Below are positions 26,722 to 39,100 of a stretch of DNA of 64,000 nucleotides, piece by piece. This DNA is from Lunularia cruciata. Lineage: Eukaryota; Streptophyta; Marchantiopsida; Lunulariales; Lunulariaceae. The notes beneath the pieces were generated by a model. That model was not told the DNA's origin. It did no database searches and saw only the letters and a program-made list of their open reading frames with translations. The position numbers were made by a program, and so were the translations under genes. The stretch covers positions 50,220,001 through 50,284,000 of the forward strand of contig OX419760.1 of the NCBI GenBank assembly GCA_948567375.1, given 5' to 3'. Positions within the stretch are counted from its first letter, which is position 1. Each line of letters opens with the position of its first letter.

Positions 26722-27600
26722 TTATCACAAATAGATGCACTCAATTCACTAGTTTGTTTTGGAGAACACTCTTTGGTGTTTTCAAAACCAAATTGACCAT
26801 ATCAATAGCTTACCATCCATAGACCAATGGACACAAAAAGAGGGCAAATTGCACTATTGAGGACATGCTTTGAGGCTTTACCTTAGATGAGCATGAGAGG
26901 TGGGACACCTTAGTCCCATTGGTGGAATTTGCTTGTAATAATTTAGTAAATGCCTCCACACATGTCACTCCATTCTTCTTCATATATGGTGAGCATCCTT
27001 TCACACCTTTGAGCTTGATGAAGGTCCATCCGGTGGCTACCAAGGTTGAAGGTGTCAACACTTTTGTTTCTAGAATCCAATAGGGTGTGGAGAATGCCAA
27101 GCATAGGTTGCAAATTGCTCAAAATCAACAAAAGCAATATGCAGATGCACACCGCAAACACATGGAGTTCAATGTTGGATATCAAGTCTAGTTTTCAACC
27201 ACCAATCTCATGTTAGTTGGCTCTCACAAGCTCAAACCTTATTTTATTGGACCTTCTTCATTCTTCGTCCAATTAGCACAATGGCCTACCACTTCAAGCT
27301 ACCGCCACATATAAAGATCCATCTAGTCTCCCATGTTTCTTTACTATGTATATATGCACCTCAATTGCCCTTCCTCTCTTCCATCCAAGAAAGTTGACCT
27401 TGCCCAACACTCATTGATGACACAAAGGAATATGAAGTCAAACTTATTCTCCAAAAATGCATCCGTGGTACTCACCATCCATGTGTGGAATACCTTGTAT
27501 ATTGGAAAGGGTACCCATTGTATGAAGCAACATGGTAGCCAATAGCCAACTTGACCAACGCATCGGTGTTAGTTCAATCTTTTGAGCAATAGCTTCACAA
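26722..27600 (+). pseudogene. Integrase C-terminal half and chromodomain of the older Gypsy element
   Basis: Reading resumes directly after the target duplication with TNRCTQFTSLFWRTLF, the continuation of the catalytic core left at 21105. The Glu-bearing region, an EFACNN block, and VGYQV and KLKPYFIGP segments follow. A chromodomain at about 27415-27556 reads EYEVKLILQKC and EYLVYWKGYPLYEATW, then a stop in place of the next residue. Numerous stops confirm decay. Confidence 0.85.
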
Positions 27601-27632
27601 CAGGGATGTTGTGTCTTAAAAGGGAGGAGGTC

Positions 27633-28203
27633 TCTAATACCATATTATCTAAAGGTGAAAATTGTCTTAGTAACATCTAGAAGGATGTTTTGTATGATAG
27701 GCTAGGTAGATCAAATAGAGGTATCACCAAAAGGGTACTTCTGCTAATAGGGTAGAAGCCAAAAATAGCTTGAAAACTTTAGAGCCAATTTTAGAGGCCA
27801 AAACAGATGAATTAGGCCTCAAAAATCAAAAGATTCACTATCCTTAAGGGGAATAGGCTTGCCTTCTCCCCCCGTGGTTTGTCTCATGAAGAGCTTTCCA
27901 ACGGTATCTCATCCATGTAATTTTGAACTTCCCATAAGAAGATTATTTAAATATTCCCTTTGGTCAAACCTATTTGACCAACTAGATAGGACAAAGATTG
28001 ACACGTCACCCATAAAGGCAACTTATCGAAGGGTGCAGCTTGCTAATAGGTCACCAATCCTTGTATCTGATCCAAGGTGGAGCTTCCTTTGCTATATAAT
28101 AAAGAGAAGGTGCTCCTTTGGGGCATTGGAGGATTGAGTGTGAAGCTTGTGTTTTCTCTCTTGTTTCTCCCTTAGAGAGTTCTCTTGTCCTCAAAGTATT
28201 ACA
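27633..28203 (+). repeat. 3' LTR of the older Gypsy element
   Basis: A purine stretch (aaaagggaggagg) precedes it. The LTR starts TCTAATACC, with the second base mutated from TG, and ends GTATTACA. Borders were set by comparison with the solo LTR at 31683-32418, which shares the cttgtcctnnnagtattaca end. A TATATAATA box lies near 28095. Confidence 0.8.
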
Positions 28204-31200
28204 ATGAGGTCTCAATATAACACAAGCTTTGGGTGATCTCTTTTTAGACCTCTTCCAAACCTCCAACCTTCTAGCAAAACCCTAGATGATTTCCAATGAT
28301 CCCTTCATTTGATAGTCCAAAGTCCTTTCCAAAGGGTGTAGCAATGCTTATGAGGAAGGAGGTATTTCATGTCTTCACTCCATGAGAGTGAATATAATTT
28401 TCAACAAGGAAATGGCTATTGAACTCACTATGCATAGTATACACACACACTTCCTATTGCACTCCTTGGGATATTCAAAGATATTAAAAGACTTAGAGTA
28501 GACCAAGCCATTCAATCAATCTCCTCTAACTTCTATGGAAATATATCTTATAAAATGCTTAGCTTCTTTCAAGAGTTGACTATAAAAGGGAGGATTGAAT
28601 ACTCCTATATGCAACAAAAAGGTACTTTAATTGAACATTCATAAATCAGAAGAGAAAGATGAGGCAAAGTTGATGTATCAATTGCAAACATTCTATTGCA
28701 CATTTGACTACAGATATTATTCCTATTCCAACAAGGAGAAGAGGAAGCACAAGTAGCAATCTGAAAGCATGATAATTTCCATGGAGAAGTTGGTTTTTTT
28801 TTTAGTAATGCATTTGTAAAGCTCAAAAGATGAAATAATGTACTTGGAGATCTTCCTAGTTGAAGCTTTTAAAAGCTAGTAAAATGTTTACCCATGCTGG
28901 TCTTAGGAGACTAAAGAATCAAGGATACAGATAGACTCATGTATACAAGATCCATTTATGATATATTGGCAAAAGGTAGAACTTTACTATAGAGAATCAA
29001 GTGAACTAGCAAATTTGCAAGCATGATAATCTCCATGGAGAAGACAATTGATTTTTTAGTAATGAATTTGTTAAAGATTAGAATTTGCATAAAGTAATAA
29101 ACTTGGAAATCTTTCTAATTGAAGCTTCTAAAGGCTAGTAGAGAGTTTACCCATGTGGAAATAGGAGATTAAAGGATCAAGGATAAAGATAGACTTGCAT
29201 ATATGAGATTCATGTATGATATGTTGGTGAAAGGTGTAACTTTGTTGTGCAAATGAAAAGCAATTAAACTAGCTTTATGAACAATAAAATCAAATGGATA
29301 GATCAATATGCATATAATTTTTAAATTCCAATCCATAACATTACATTATAGATTGTTGAGTGATGTCGTGAACTTTCTTCCAGCTATCAATTGGATCTAG
29401 ATTTAGTTGCATAAATCCTATCAAGTAAGGTGCAAGGTAGAAAACTATGAGTATCTCTTTTTCAAGGAGCTAAAGGCAGCCAAATTGCACAATAAACTAA
29501 TTTGGTAAACTTGTAACTTATATAATTTTCTAGCCACTTTGGCTGAACTAGAGGCAAATTATTCATTGTTCCTAAGTACATAGCACATAAATCAGGTTAA
29601 TGCAAGCCTCCACTTCTCTTAAATTGAACAAAAATTATTGAATAGTAAGTTATTCAATATATCATTTATCTCATTAACTCCCTCAATTAAAACAAAAGGC
29701 CTTTATTATGCATGAAACTCTACAAGGTTGTGTATTCATCAGAAGCTTATAAGGTTCATAGCCAACTAGTTTCAATTTCCTCCATTTTATGAAATCAATG
29801 ACTTGAAAAATTTGAGATCTCCATATGTGTATCTAAATTTGATTATGAAATTCATTAGTCAAAAAGCTACACTTTTGAGAGAAGGGAGTGAAAAAAGAGA
29901 TTTTTTCAAACAAGCAAATAAGAGATTGGGTAGAGAGAAAGAAGGAGAAAGGAGAATATATTGGAAACCTTGGGCGAGACCTCAACAAAACTCTAGGCCT
30001 TAAGTGGACTCTCCAAACTCCCAACCTTAAGGAAAAACCTTGGATAACCCCATCAAAACCTATTTATTTCATAATTTTAATGTAAGTCATTTATAGTTAA
30101 GGGTGCTTGAATTTTAGATCAAATTTCTTGAATTTAAGTCTTGCTCAAATTTTAAATTTAAACATCAAATTTTCATGAGCTTTTTCATTTCATTGAACAC
30201 AATTCTTATCTAAATTTTGGTGATGTTACAATTTTGTAATAGTGAGTTATGAGTTTCTCTACAATCTCTCTAATCTAGTCAGCATAATTTCTCTAAAGTC
30301 GGTGTTGTAGGGGAATCTACATCACCATGATATTCAAGGTTGAATCTTTACATGTTTGTCTTACACTCATCTTCAATTTCTGATTGCTATACTTGTACTA
30401 TTGATGAGGGAAAATATCACATCTCTCCCTCATCTTCAATTCAATTCCAAAGAGTGAGAGAACTACCACATTCAATTTAGAGAAAAGATATAACTATCAT
30501 AACAATTGTCATGTGTATTTGCTTCTCCTTGTGCATAAGTTTGGAAAAATTCAAATAACATTAAGGTCTTTCCTAATCACAAGTATTAACTATTTTTTTG
30601 GTCATTTCTTGTAATACAAAACAAATTCTACTTCCTAACATATGTCACACTAACTAATCAAGAACTAGTTCTTGCAACACATTGCAAATTTTACTTCCTA
30701 ATATGTACCATATGATATTTCACTTTTGATTCACTTTTTTTATGGGTACCCAAACTTTTCTTTACAAAATAGCTAAACTTCTATACAAAAATCCTATAGA
30801 TTTTTCATTTGAAATGCCCTATTGTCAATTCATGTTAGGTTCTTGCTCCAAATGGAAACTTATGAGGGACACTAATGAAATGCAAGTCTACTGGTGCCAT
30901 GTCTCATTCATTCTTGCACTACCAAACAAAATAATTACATACTCATGACTCTAAATCAAGCAACAATGGTGTGGAAAGTAGGATATAATAACCATTATTA
31001 TTATTTAACTAAACCGCTTAACTATTTGCAATTGATGTGATCTCAAAGATTAATGATATTCATTCAAAGCTCATCTTCAATAACATATCTAAACAAATGT
31101 ATTTTCACTTGCAAAGCTAATATGGTTATTTGTTGTGTTTTGGCTAGGAACATGACAAGCTATATCACATAAGTTTTTTATGCATAAATGTTATTATATA

Positions 31201-31682
31201 TTAGATTGCTTTGTTGAAAATAAAATTTAATTATAATAGGAAGTAACGGTATGTAAAAGCAAAAATAAGAACAAAGGATTCATTTCTCTGTACAACAAAA
31301 AGGATAGAAAGATATCAAGTCAAACAAGATAAAAGACAAGGGGTTAGATTGAGCTAAGTACTAATAGCTTTGCATTGAAAAGTGTATCATATTGCTTGTA
31401 TCGTTAGGTACAATAGGATATAATCAATACTATGTAAGTCAAAGGGATTACATACCTCTAGAATATCCAAAGTAGAATCATTTAGTGAGGTTGATCTCAT
31501 GTGAATTACAATAGCTAATACCCTTTGTAAAGCAACTAATGTAAGTTGAAGTAGTAAGCTCCAAAGAAGAAAGTATAAATGATACTCCTTATAACCTAAT
31601 ATGGTGAACTCTTGTTTAATCTTTACTAAGAATGTTAAATTTCTCTGTAAAGCAATAGATACATGTAAGTTGTCTAAAGTAA
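28204..31682. other. AT-rich intergenic DNA with old repeats, no supported gene
   Basis: No open frame with a recognisable domain. It contains a two-copy 253-bp tandem duplication (28768-29245). A segment at about 29880-29990 resembles the sequence just left of the older Gypsy element (16440-16528), so both belong to an older repeat family. The rest is low-complexity AT-rich DNA. Confidence 0.5.
28768..29245. repeat. Tandem duplication, 253-bp period, two copies
   Basis: Both copies begin gcatgataat and run through ccatggagaag, tagtaatg, attgaagctt and tttacccatg landmarks in the same order, with substitutions and small indels. The left copy starts at 28768, the right at 29021. Confidence 0.75.
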
Positions 31683-32540
31683 TGTAATACCAAGAGTTAG
31701 CCATATGATCTCAATGTGAAATTTGGTTTGGTAATATCTGCAATGATGTTATACATGATGGACAAAATAGATCAGATAAAAGTATCACCAAAAGAGTACT
31801 TCTACTGATAGGGTAGAAACCAAAATAGACTTTAAAACCTTAGAACTAATAGCTAGACATATGATTTAAAGATGAGAATTGGTTTGGTAACATCTTGAAT
31901 GATGTTACACATGATGGAATAAATAGATTAGAAAAAGGTATTGCCAAAAGGGGACTTCTACTAATAAAGAAGGAACCAAAATATGCCTAAAATCTTTGAA
32001 GGCAATTTTGGAGACCTAAACGGATGAATTAGGCCTCAAAAATGTGTGGAATCCCCCCCAACTAAGGAAAGGCTAGTCTTCCCTCCCCTTGGTTTGTCTC
32101 GTTTAGATCTTTCCAATGGTACCTCACCAATGTGATTATGAGATTCCTATAGGAAGATTCCCTAAAATATTCCATCTAGTAGAATCTTGTTTGACCAACC
32201 AGATAGGATCAAGACCAACATATCACCCATCCAAGTAAGTAATCCAGGGGTGGAGCTTGCTGACATGTCACCTATCTATGTGCATAATCCTATAGTGGAG
32301 GTTCCTTGGAGGAGATACTCTTTGTCTATATAATAAAGAGAAGGTGCTCCTTTGGGGCATCAGATGCTTGAGTGTGAAATCTGTGTTTTCTCTCTTCTCT
32401 TGTCCTTGGAGTATTACAAGTAATCTCCAAAAGAAGAAAGTATAAACGATGTGTCTTATAGCCTAGTATAATAAACTCTTGTTTATATCTAATAAACATG
32501 TTAAACTTTGTATAAATTGCTCTATATAACTCCTATATAT
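31520..32540. repeat. Pre-existing tandem duplication split by the solo LTR
   Basis: Sequence left of the solo LTR (about 31523-31682: tgtaaagcaa, then gtaagttg, then ctccaaagaagaaagtataaa) recurs around and after it (31645-31682 joined to 32419-32540: tgtaaagcaa, gtaagttg, then ctccaaaagaagaaagtata). Removing the LTR restores two adjacent copies, so the LTR landed inside a tandem repeat. Confidence 0.7.
31683..32418 (+). repeat. Solo LTR of the older Gypsy family with 5-bp target duplication
   Basis: Starts TGTAATACC and ends GTATTACA, like the LTRs of the 16529-28203 element, including the gagaaggtgctcctttgggg block. It is flanked by agtaa at 31678-31682 and agtaa at 32419-32423, a perfect target duplication. 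There is no internal domain, so it is a recombination product. It is longer than the 571-bp 3' LTR because its first ~165 bp are duplicated internally: a second start-like segment lies near 31846, both followed by a ggtttggtaa block. Confidence 0.85.
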
Positions 32541-32830
32541 GCAATGATTTAACTTTGTTGCATAGATTTGTTTTGAGCTTTTTTTCTTGCATATCCAAGA
32601 GAATGTGTAATCATCATCCCAAACTTCATTGTATTTGGGATTCATCACCACATTTTTGTAAGTTCATCATCTTAGACCATATACAAGTTTGTACTAACTT
32701 TAGTTATAGTAATGTATACCAATACTCCTTCTTGTGCTATTGTAAAATCCCATATTATTAAAGAATTGCATTGTATAGATATGCTTTGTCTTCTTAAAGT
32801 GCATTGAGTTACATACCACATTCATAAGGA

Positions 32831-32980
32831 ATGGCAATGTGTAAAATTATACTTTGACTTGCTCTAGTTTATATCCAACGTCTCTAAGTAATGGCAATGT
32901 GTGAAATTATACTTTGACTTGCTCTAGTTTATATCCAACGTCTCTAAGTAATGGCATTGTATGTAGCTATACTTTGTACT
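32831..32980. repeat. 60-bp tandem repeat, two and a half copies
   Basis: Units at 32831-32890 and 32891-32950 differ by a single base. A third partial and more diverged unit follows to about 32980. A weaker related unit may precede at 32762. The DNA is non-coding. Confidence 0.9.
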
Positions 32981-34693
32981 CCAAAGAGCACTAGGTTATA
33001 TGAGACATTATTATATCTATGGCCAAACTTAAAAGTGCATAATGAAGATTGAGATGGGTGGAAAAAATTATAAAAGAAACCTAATTGCTATAAAGAAAGT
33101 AGTTTTTGTAATGAAAACTTCTAGTTATTATCTTGATTATCTTGCTTGAACCTAGTAGGAAATTTTAGCTCTACACATATGGAATTCCATCACCATGCAA
33201 GAAAGTTGTATCGTGGTCTGTTTAGTATTGACAGGTGTGCCAAGAAGTAATATGGATTTCATAAAAACTATTTAGTTTTTGAAAATTCAATTTTATTTTA
33301 TTTGGTTGTAACCCTTTCTAGAATTTTCTTATTTGTTTGATTCAAAGAAAAAAACTCTTTGAAATATCTTATTGACTTTTATGAATGGTCACCTTAATCA
33401 TAAACCCACTTGGTAAATTTAAGATTGAAATCCTTAATATGAACTAATTCATACCTAAACCAATAAACTTGCCATGTATAAAAGATTTCATATACATACA
33501 GATTTCATTTGACTAGCACATTACATGATGGTTTGCCTAAAAATCATAATTTTCCTCTTCAGAAAGCATAATTCTTGTTTGATTAATAAATGTTAAATTA
33601 CGTGCTTTGTGTTGTATTTTGTGATATATCTTCTCCGCAAGAAATGTAATCTTATTCTATAGTGAAACCTCATGGTCTCGATTTATTAGATTTCTTTCAT
33701 AGCCTATGATATAATAATGTCGCAAGGTAATCCCATGGTCTGAAATATTAACATTTCTCTAATGGTTGAAGTTACTATGCATTCTTAAGAAGAAGTAAAA
33801 GCAAAGATGGAGCAAACATAGTACTCCAACAAAGAAGAATGCCTTCTAAAATGTTAGAACAAGTTTCTTAACATAAACAGGGTAGGGAGATCAGAGATTA
33901 CAGCTCTTTGCTAGTATGAAAGTCTTTACTTCCCTGATATTGATACTAATCTTATGATTGATATGTGCTTTGTAAACTTGAGACAAAGAACTCTAGAATC
34001 CAAATACCAACATATAATAGAATGGATGTTATCTAAAGCTATCATCATTGTTTAAAAACCCAAAGTCCTCTTGCTTTAAAAAGAACTATAATAATACGGG
34101 CAAACATAAATGTAGGCGGTTCCTACTAATAAGATGTATATCAATATCATCTTCATTTAACTTATCGTTCGGTTATCGTTTCTGCATTTGTGAAGTTAAA
34201 AGTATGAATCATGAAACTTTTGGGTATATACTGGCCGTCTAACCTTCAAAGTTTTTCTAGCTCATACTTACTGAAACGCGGCGTTCTGAAACATGCATAC
34301 AGAGACACTATAATTTCCAGGACTTGAAAGTCTCAAATTATCAAAGTGGTGCCTCCCAATTAACATATCCGAAATCTCATGCACTTTGAAGATGAAATCA
34401 AAAGAATCGTCTAGCAATAAAGTTTTGAAGTATGGTAATTTGGGTTTCTTCGTTTTCCTAGATGTCATAGAGGGCCCCTCCTTATCATTTGCGCATGCGG
34501 CTTTGCCAATCAATCCGAATTGAATTTGAATTTTTAACTCCGAAAGAATCCTTCTGAACTAGATTCACATCTTGCAACCTCTTTTGTCAATATGTCGAAT
34601 CAAATACTTGGGCTAGCATAAAGATGCTTTGACTTTAGATATCTCTGTCCTTTAGTATGTTAACTTCTTTCCCAAATAACATAAACAATAACC
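32981..34693. other. AT-rich intergenic DNA, nothing recognisable
   Basis: Low-complexity AT-rich sequence with only short frames and no domain, repeat border or RNA gene that I can support. Confidence 0.45.
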
Positions 34694-34800
34694 AAAAGGT
34701 AACATGGGGCTTAGCCCCATGTTACCTTTTTTTCTCTCCCTTGTACGGCTTGATGGGGGTCTTCCCATCCTTCATTTATCCTACGCGGTCGCCTTTTATA
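34694..34800 (+). repeat. Short 3'-tail copy of the non-LTR retroelement, with snap-back palindrome
   Basis: Positions 34694-34730 form a perfect palindrome with 18-bp arms around a single base (aaaaggtaacatggggct and its reverse complement). Its right half runs into the tail shared with the 63.3-kb element: tttctctcccttgtacggct, then gatggg...cccatc, then tacgcggtcgcc. The left half is a mirror copy of the first 18 bases of the tail, not upstream element sequence. An AT-rich stretch follows. Confidence 0.85.
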
Positions 34801-36187
34801 ATTATAAATAATAACATAACGGTCAAATAAAGAAAGGTCACATATTCTTGTCTTAAACAGTAACCGGATGAGAAGGTGCAAATGATAGGAATCCACTCAA
34901 ATTGAACTAATGTAAGCCTCTCGAGACGATTCCCTTTCCCCTTACTCCAACCGTAACGCCCCTGCTGTGTCTGATATGACATTTTTAAGCCATGATGAAT
35001 AAATGTAGCAATCACAATTGTGCGTGTAATTACCTTCAAAGTTCTTCCAGACATCGAAAGCTGGCAAGCAGAAAAAGCAAGATACGACCCAAACTCGTTC
35101 CCTTCCTTCCATAGTGGCGACAGACATGCGAAGATTAGCACTGCACAAATGAAGAGAAAGTGCAAGAGGTTATCCTGACATGCAGCTTGATAAGAATGAC
35201 AGACATCTTAGGACAGAAAATCACCAAGTGGAAGCGTGAAGGACAATCTCCAGCAACGGCAGCTTGTGTAGGATTGACTCAAGCATCTATAGTACTGTAC
35301 AAGGTATCTATCCTACCGTAGAGTTACGGACCACATTCATTGAAGATTATTGGGAGGGCCGGGACAGAAAAAGACAGAAAAGAAAAGGACTGCTCGTCTT
35401 TTGTGCCGGGAACTTACTCCAAGAACCTGTATATGCCCGGGAAATTTCTTGCGGTATCGGTTTGTTTCATACGTCACGGGAAGTTACTTATTTCTGCTGA
35501 ATTTTTCACCTTCTGACACGACAGATATTTCATCGTTCCCAGACATATACACAAAATACCGGAATGATTCACAGTACAGTGTTCCCGCCTGGTATTGCCG
35601 AGAAGGCACTGCGGGCTGCGGGCCGCGTGCTCGTGTACTTCGGCGCAGAGCTTGTTCCTACAGGGCGAACGAAAGGAAGCGAAATTAGGAACGAAAGGGA
35701 AGAGGAGATGATCGAGAGAAGAACGTACAATGTGGAGATGAAGAGTGGAAGGAATTGGGATCGAAGGGAGAAATCATCTCACGCTTAGAAAGAAAGGACA
35801 AGTGCTGGAGGGCCTAGGACTTGACAGATATCTGATGGTAGGTCGAGCGGATCAGCCCCGAGTGGCCGATGATTGTGACCGGAATTGACGAAGAGCGAAT
35901 TGCGATCAATCGGATCAATTGAATTTGACTTCTGATGATAATTGGGGACTTGGACCAGGAGAGCAGGGGTCTGGTGGAAGGAAGAGGAGAGGCGAGGGGA
36001 GGGCGTGATGGGGGCTTTGATGCAAAGCTTAATTGGAGTTGGAGGTTGAGAGGCGTGGCTAAACTGAGGGGGAGAGAGTTTGGGATTTCCAATGGGGTGG
36101 TGGCGATCGCTACTCCGCTCATTATCTCGAAGCGAGAGTTCTTCAGGTCGGAGTCCACGGAGCTCGTGTCTCAGATCGTGTGATGCT
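34801..36187. other. Intergenic region and likely promoter/5' UTR of the RBR-E2 gene
   Basis: No supported gene. The GC content rises from about 35.5 kb toward the gene start at 36188, as expected for a plant 5' region. Short frames on both strands here, including the minus-strand one over 35785-36303, are judged to be shadows or chance. Confidence 0.45.
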
Positions 36188-39100
36188 ATGGCTCCCTGCA
36201 CGAGATCCAGTTCCAGGGCCTCGGCCGCAAGTCTGGAGTCAGATTTAAGGTCGAGAGACGGGGATAAAAAGGAAGATGTTGGTGAGCAGGAGAAGTTGGT
36301 CACGACTAGGGCTAGTAAGCGCTCGAGGAAGGAGGCGTTGGCTGTTGATTTGGAGAAGGCGAGGCATAATCAAGGTAAGGCGAGCAGAGAGGGGGAATTC
36401 TAGGTTGAGTGTTGAAATTTCAGTTGTTTGAACTTAACCAATTAACAACGGTTTGCGATGTTTGCTGTCGTGGAGTTTAGATTCCTCTCATTAAATTTTT
36501 TGTGGATCCAATTCCATCTGCGGCTGTTCATAAATCTATGAACTGCCGTGGACAGAGTTGGATCCATAACCAATTTACTGCGGGGGCAGGGGGGGGGGCT
36601 TCAATTTGGATCCTGATATCGCGGACTGTCGTCTCTGTATCCGCGAATTGTTGACTTTGTTGACCTGGCTATAATGCGTAAAGTTTCCTATTCGTAAATT
36701 CTGGAGGGGGACTGTCTCATTATACGGTCATACACTTGACCTTTGAGCAATTGATCATTTTAGAGGAGATAGTAAATTTCGTCGTGTATCAGTCGACTTG
36801 TTCACCTTCTGCCTTCATGAGTTCAGAATATGCACCGAAGCGGCTTGTTTTGTTGACTACGTAGCTCTGCAGCTCCAGCTTAGTGCAGTTTCGAGCCTCT
36901 TCAGTGGAAGATACTGTCCAGGCGCGCCAATTGGCTTTCTGACCGCATTTGTTGGTTTTGTAGGGTGTGTCACTGGAACGGAATGTAAAATATGTAAGGA
37001 TTTGGAGGCAAAAGATCCTTTCACAACCAGCTGCAAACATACGTATTGCGGCAATTGCATCAAGGAATACGTTTCAAAGGTGGTGAAATCACAACGTGCT
37101 GTTCTGAATCCGACTTTTCCGGATCTCATGACTCAGATTGTTTGTCCGAATGTCAGGTACAGGACTCGCACGGGAACTCCTCAATTTAGACACGATAACT
37201 TACAAATTTATCATGTTACTCTGTGTCTAAATTGGATAAAGTATTCCCGTTAACCATGAATATGGGCTATGCAGTATGTTGAGTGTGGCGCCTGCCAGTA
37301 AGTCCGGGTGGGAATTACTGTAGGATTGAAAAAGGGAAGCAGTAAACAATGATGAGGCTCCTTCCCCGGATAGTCCAGCCATGATAGAGATCCGCGATCT
37401 TGTGAGATGTTAAGACTACAAGGTGGCGGAAATTGGACTGTTACCGGTGCCTTTCTATCTCTCCGCCTTCCTACATTTCAATCCACTTCTTCGGTCATGA
37501 GAAATGCTGTGGTCGTGCAGATGAGACTACTACACTTGTGTGAAAGCCATTTTTTTACCTTCCCGAGTTAAGAAGGGTACCGTCAGTTGTGACTTACTCG
37601 TTATTTGCCTCAGGTCCCACTTCAACCAGGACTACCGAATCATAGTCGCGCGGTGTGACTTTGATTATATAGCTCCTATCTGAGATAGCTGGTGTGATTC
37701 AACTGGATTCGCCGGTCACATGATAATGTTGCCAGTGGAGGTTTATCTCAGTTCTGATGTGCGGTTGAGGGTGAAGAAGTTATGCGAAATGCAGACAATG
37801 TTTATTTCAAAAGTTGCTTCTGCTAGTGCTGTCCAAATTCAAACTCTCTTGTCTTCCTACAGTTGTAAGAAGGAGCTGAGCCAACCGGAAGTAACTAGTC
37901 TTCTCGGCGCAAAGGCTGCCAAACTCTATGGAAAATGGCTTGCAGCCCATTTGGCCAGATTCTACGCTCCATCCCTGAACAAGGAAGCGCGAGTTGAGTG
38001 CACTTACTCGAAGTGTATGCGAGGTGTACCGACTGTGATCCTGTCCAGCAAAGTGGCAGATATAGGCACCACAAAAGGTATGGGTAATGCACGCGTAGGA
38101 TGAGTTCACATTTTAAGACCTCTATTGTTCCACAGGAAAGTATTCCTAGCATTGGTGTCCTAGTGTTGTCTGAGTTTGATGCTCAGGGGTTGTGCTTGTG
38201 TTGGGCGGACAGTTCGTCATGCTCTTCAGGTTCGGGGGATTCAGCGAAAGTGTATGAAGCAACAGTGTGTGCGGTTGCTATTGAACACGGTTGGGCTCGA
38301 TGAAAAAGAGGCGAGCAAAGCTGTTTGGATTTGTATAACATGTGAGGCAGCGTGGTGTGTTGCATGTGGGGTTCAGATCCCTATTACTAGTATTAGAACT
38401 GAGAAGAACAAAATTCACTCACATTGTGAAGGATTTCAGAGATACGAGGTTTACAAGTCTCTTGTAGACTTGAAAGAAGCTTGTACGATATATACCCAGG
38501 GTTTGCAAACACACCACGACAAGAAATCAAAATCTGGAGGATCAGGGAAAACTATCTGGGCTGATGGCACTGGTTTCGGTGGAGATTATGTTGAGAGTAA
38601 ACACCACACCGAGAACATGCAGGCTGCAGCCAGGAGGGCTGAGTTAGAACTGGACAATAGAGTCCAGAAACAACTCGTCTTTCTCACGACTGTTCTCAAG
38701 GGAGATGGGGAAGAAGAGGGAACGAGTCCCCCGCTCTCAGTGGCAGTTTGTGCTCTTTTCAAATGGGATAATATCCTTACCGAGCTATTGCGGCAGCTTG
38801 CAATGAATGATTCTATGTTGGATATTTCTGAAAGAAGCAGCCTGTATCTCAAAATGGTTGACCTACTTAAGGCAATTAGAATGCACGAGGAGCTGCTGCC
38901 CGTACTCTTGGAATGTTCGAAACCAGATGAGTTGAATGACAAGGAGTTTGGCGTTGAGAATGTCTCAGGTGCCGAAAGTAGTGCCATCAGCGATACAGTT
39001 ACCAAGGAAGATGAGGATTATCCTGAGGACAAGGAGAATACAGTGATTAGGAAATTGGAAAATATTTACAAACAAGCAAAGGTAATGCTGCAGAGGATGC

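Larger units (their letters stand above)
16529..28203 (+). mobile_element. Older chromodomain Gypsy (chromovirus) LTR-retrotransposon, degraded and split by a second element
   Basis: This is a plus-strand Gypsy element with the order LTR, gag, reverse transcriptase, RNase H, integrase, chromodomain, LTR. Both ends carry the same LTR sequence starting near taataccatattatct. The coding part is riddled with stops and frameshifts, so it is a dead copy. The integrase is interrupted at 21105 by the inner element, and its reading resumes at 26727. Flanking pentamers are gcgag on the left and atgag on the right, so a target duplication is at best degraded. A chromodomain at the C-terminal end of pol places it in the chromovirus branch, whose members tend to insert in heterochromatin. 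The LTR family recurs as a solo LTR at 31683-32418. Confidence 0.85.

Noticed and set aside
32762-32980. Repeat array considered as CRISPR-like
   Set aside because: The units abut without unique spacers and the genome is eukaryotic; it is a simple tandem duplication.
34268-35165. Minus-strand frames of 81 and 129 codons
   Set aside because: No domain is seen, and one overlaps the retroelement tail copy; not supported as genes.
35785-36303. 172-codon minus-strand frame opposite the first exon of the RBR-E2 gene
   Set aside because: It lies antisense to a supported exon and its 5' UTR, is low in complexity (Ser/Pro/Arg) and has no domain; a shadow frame.
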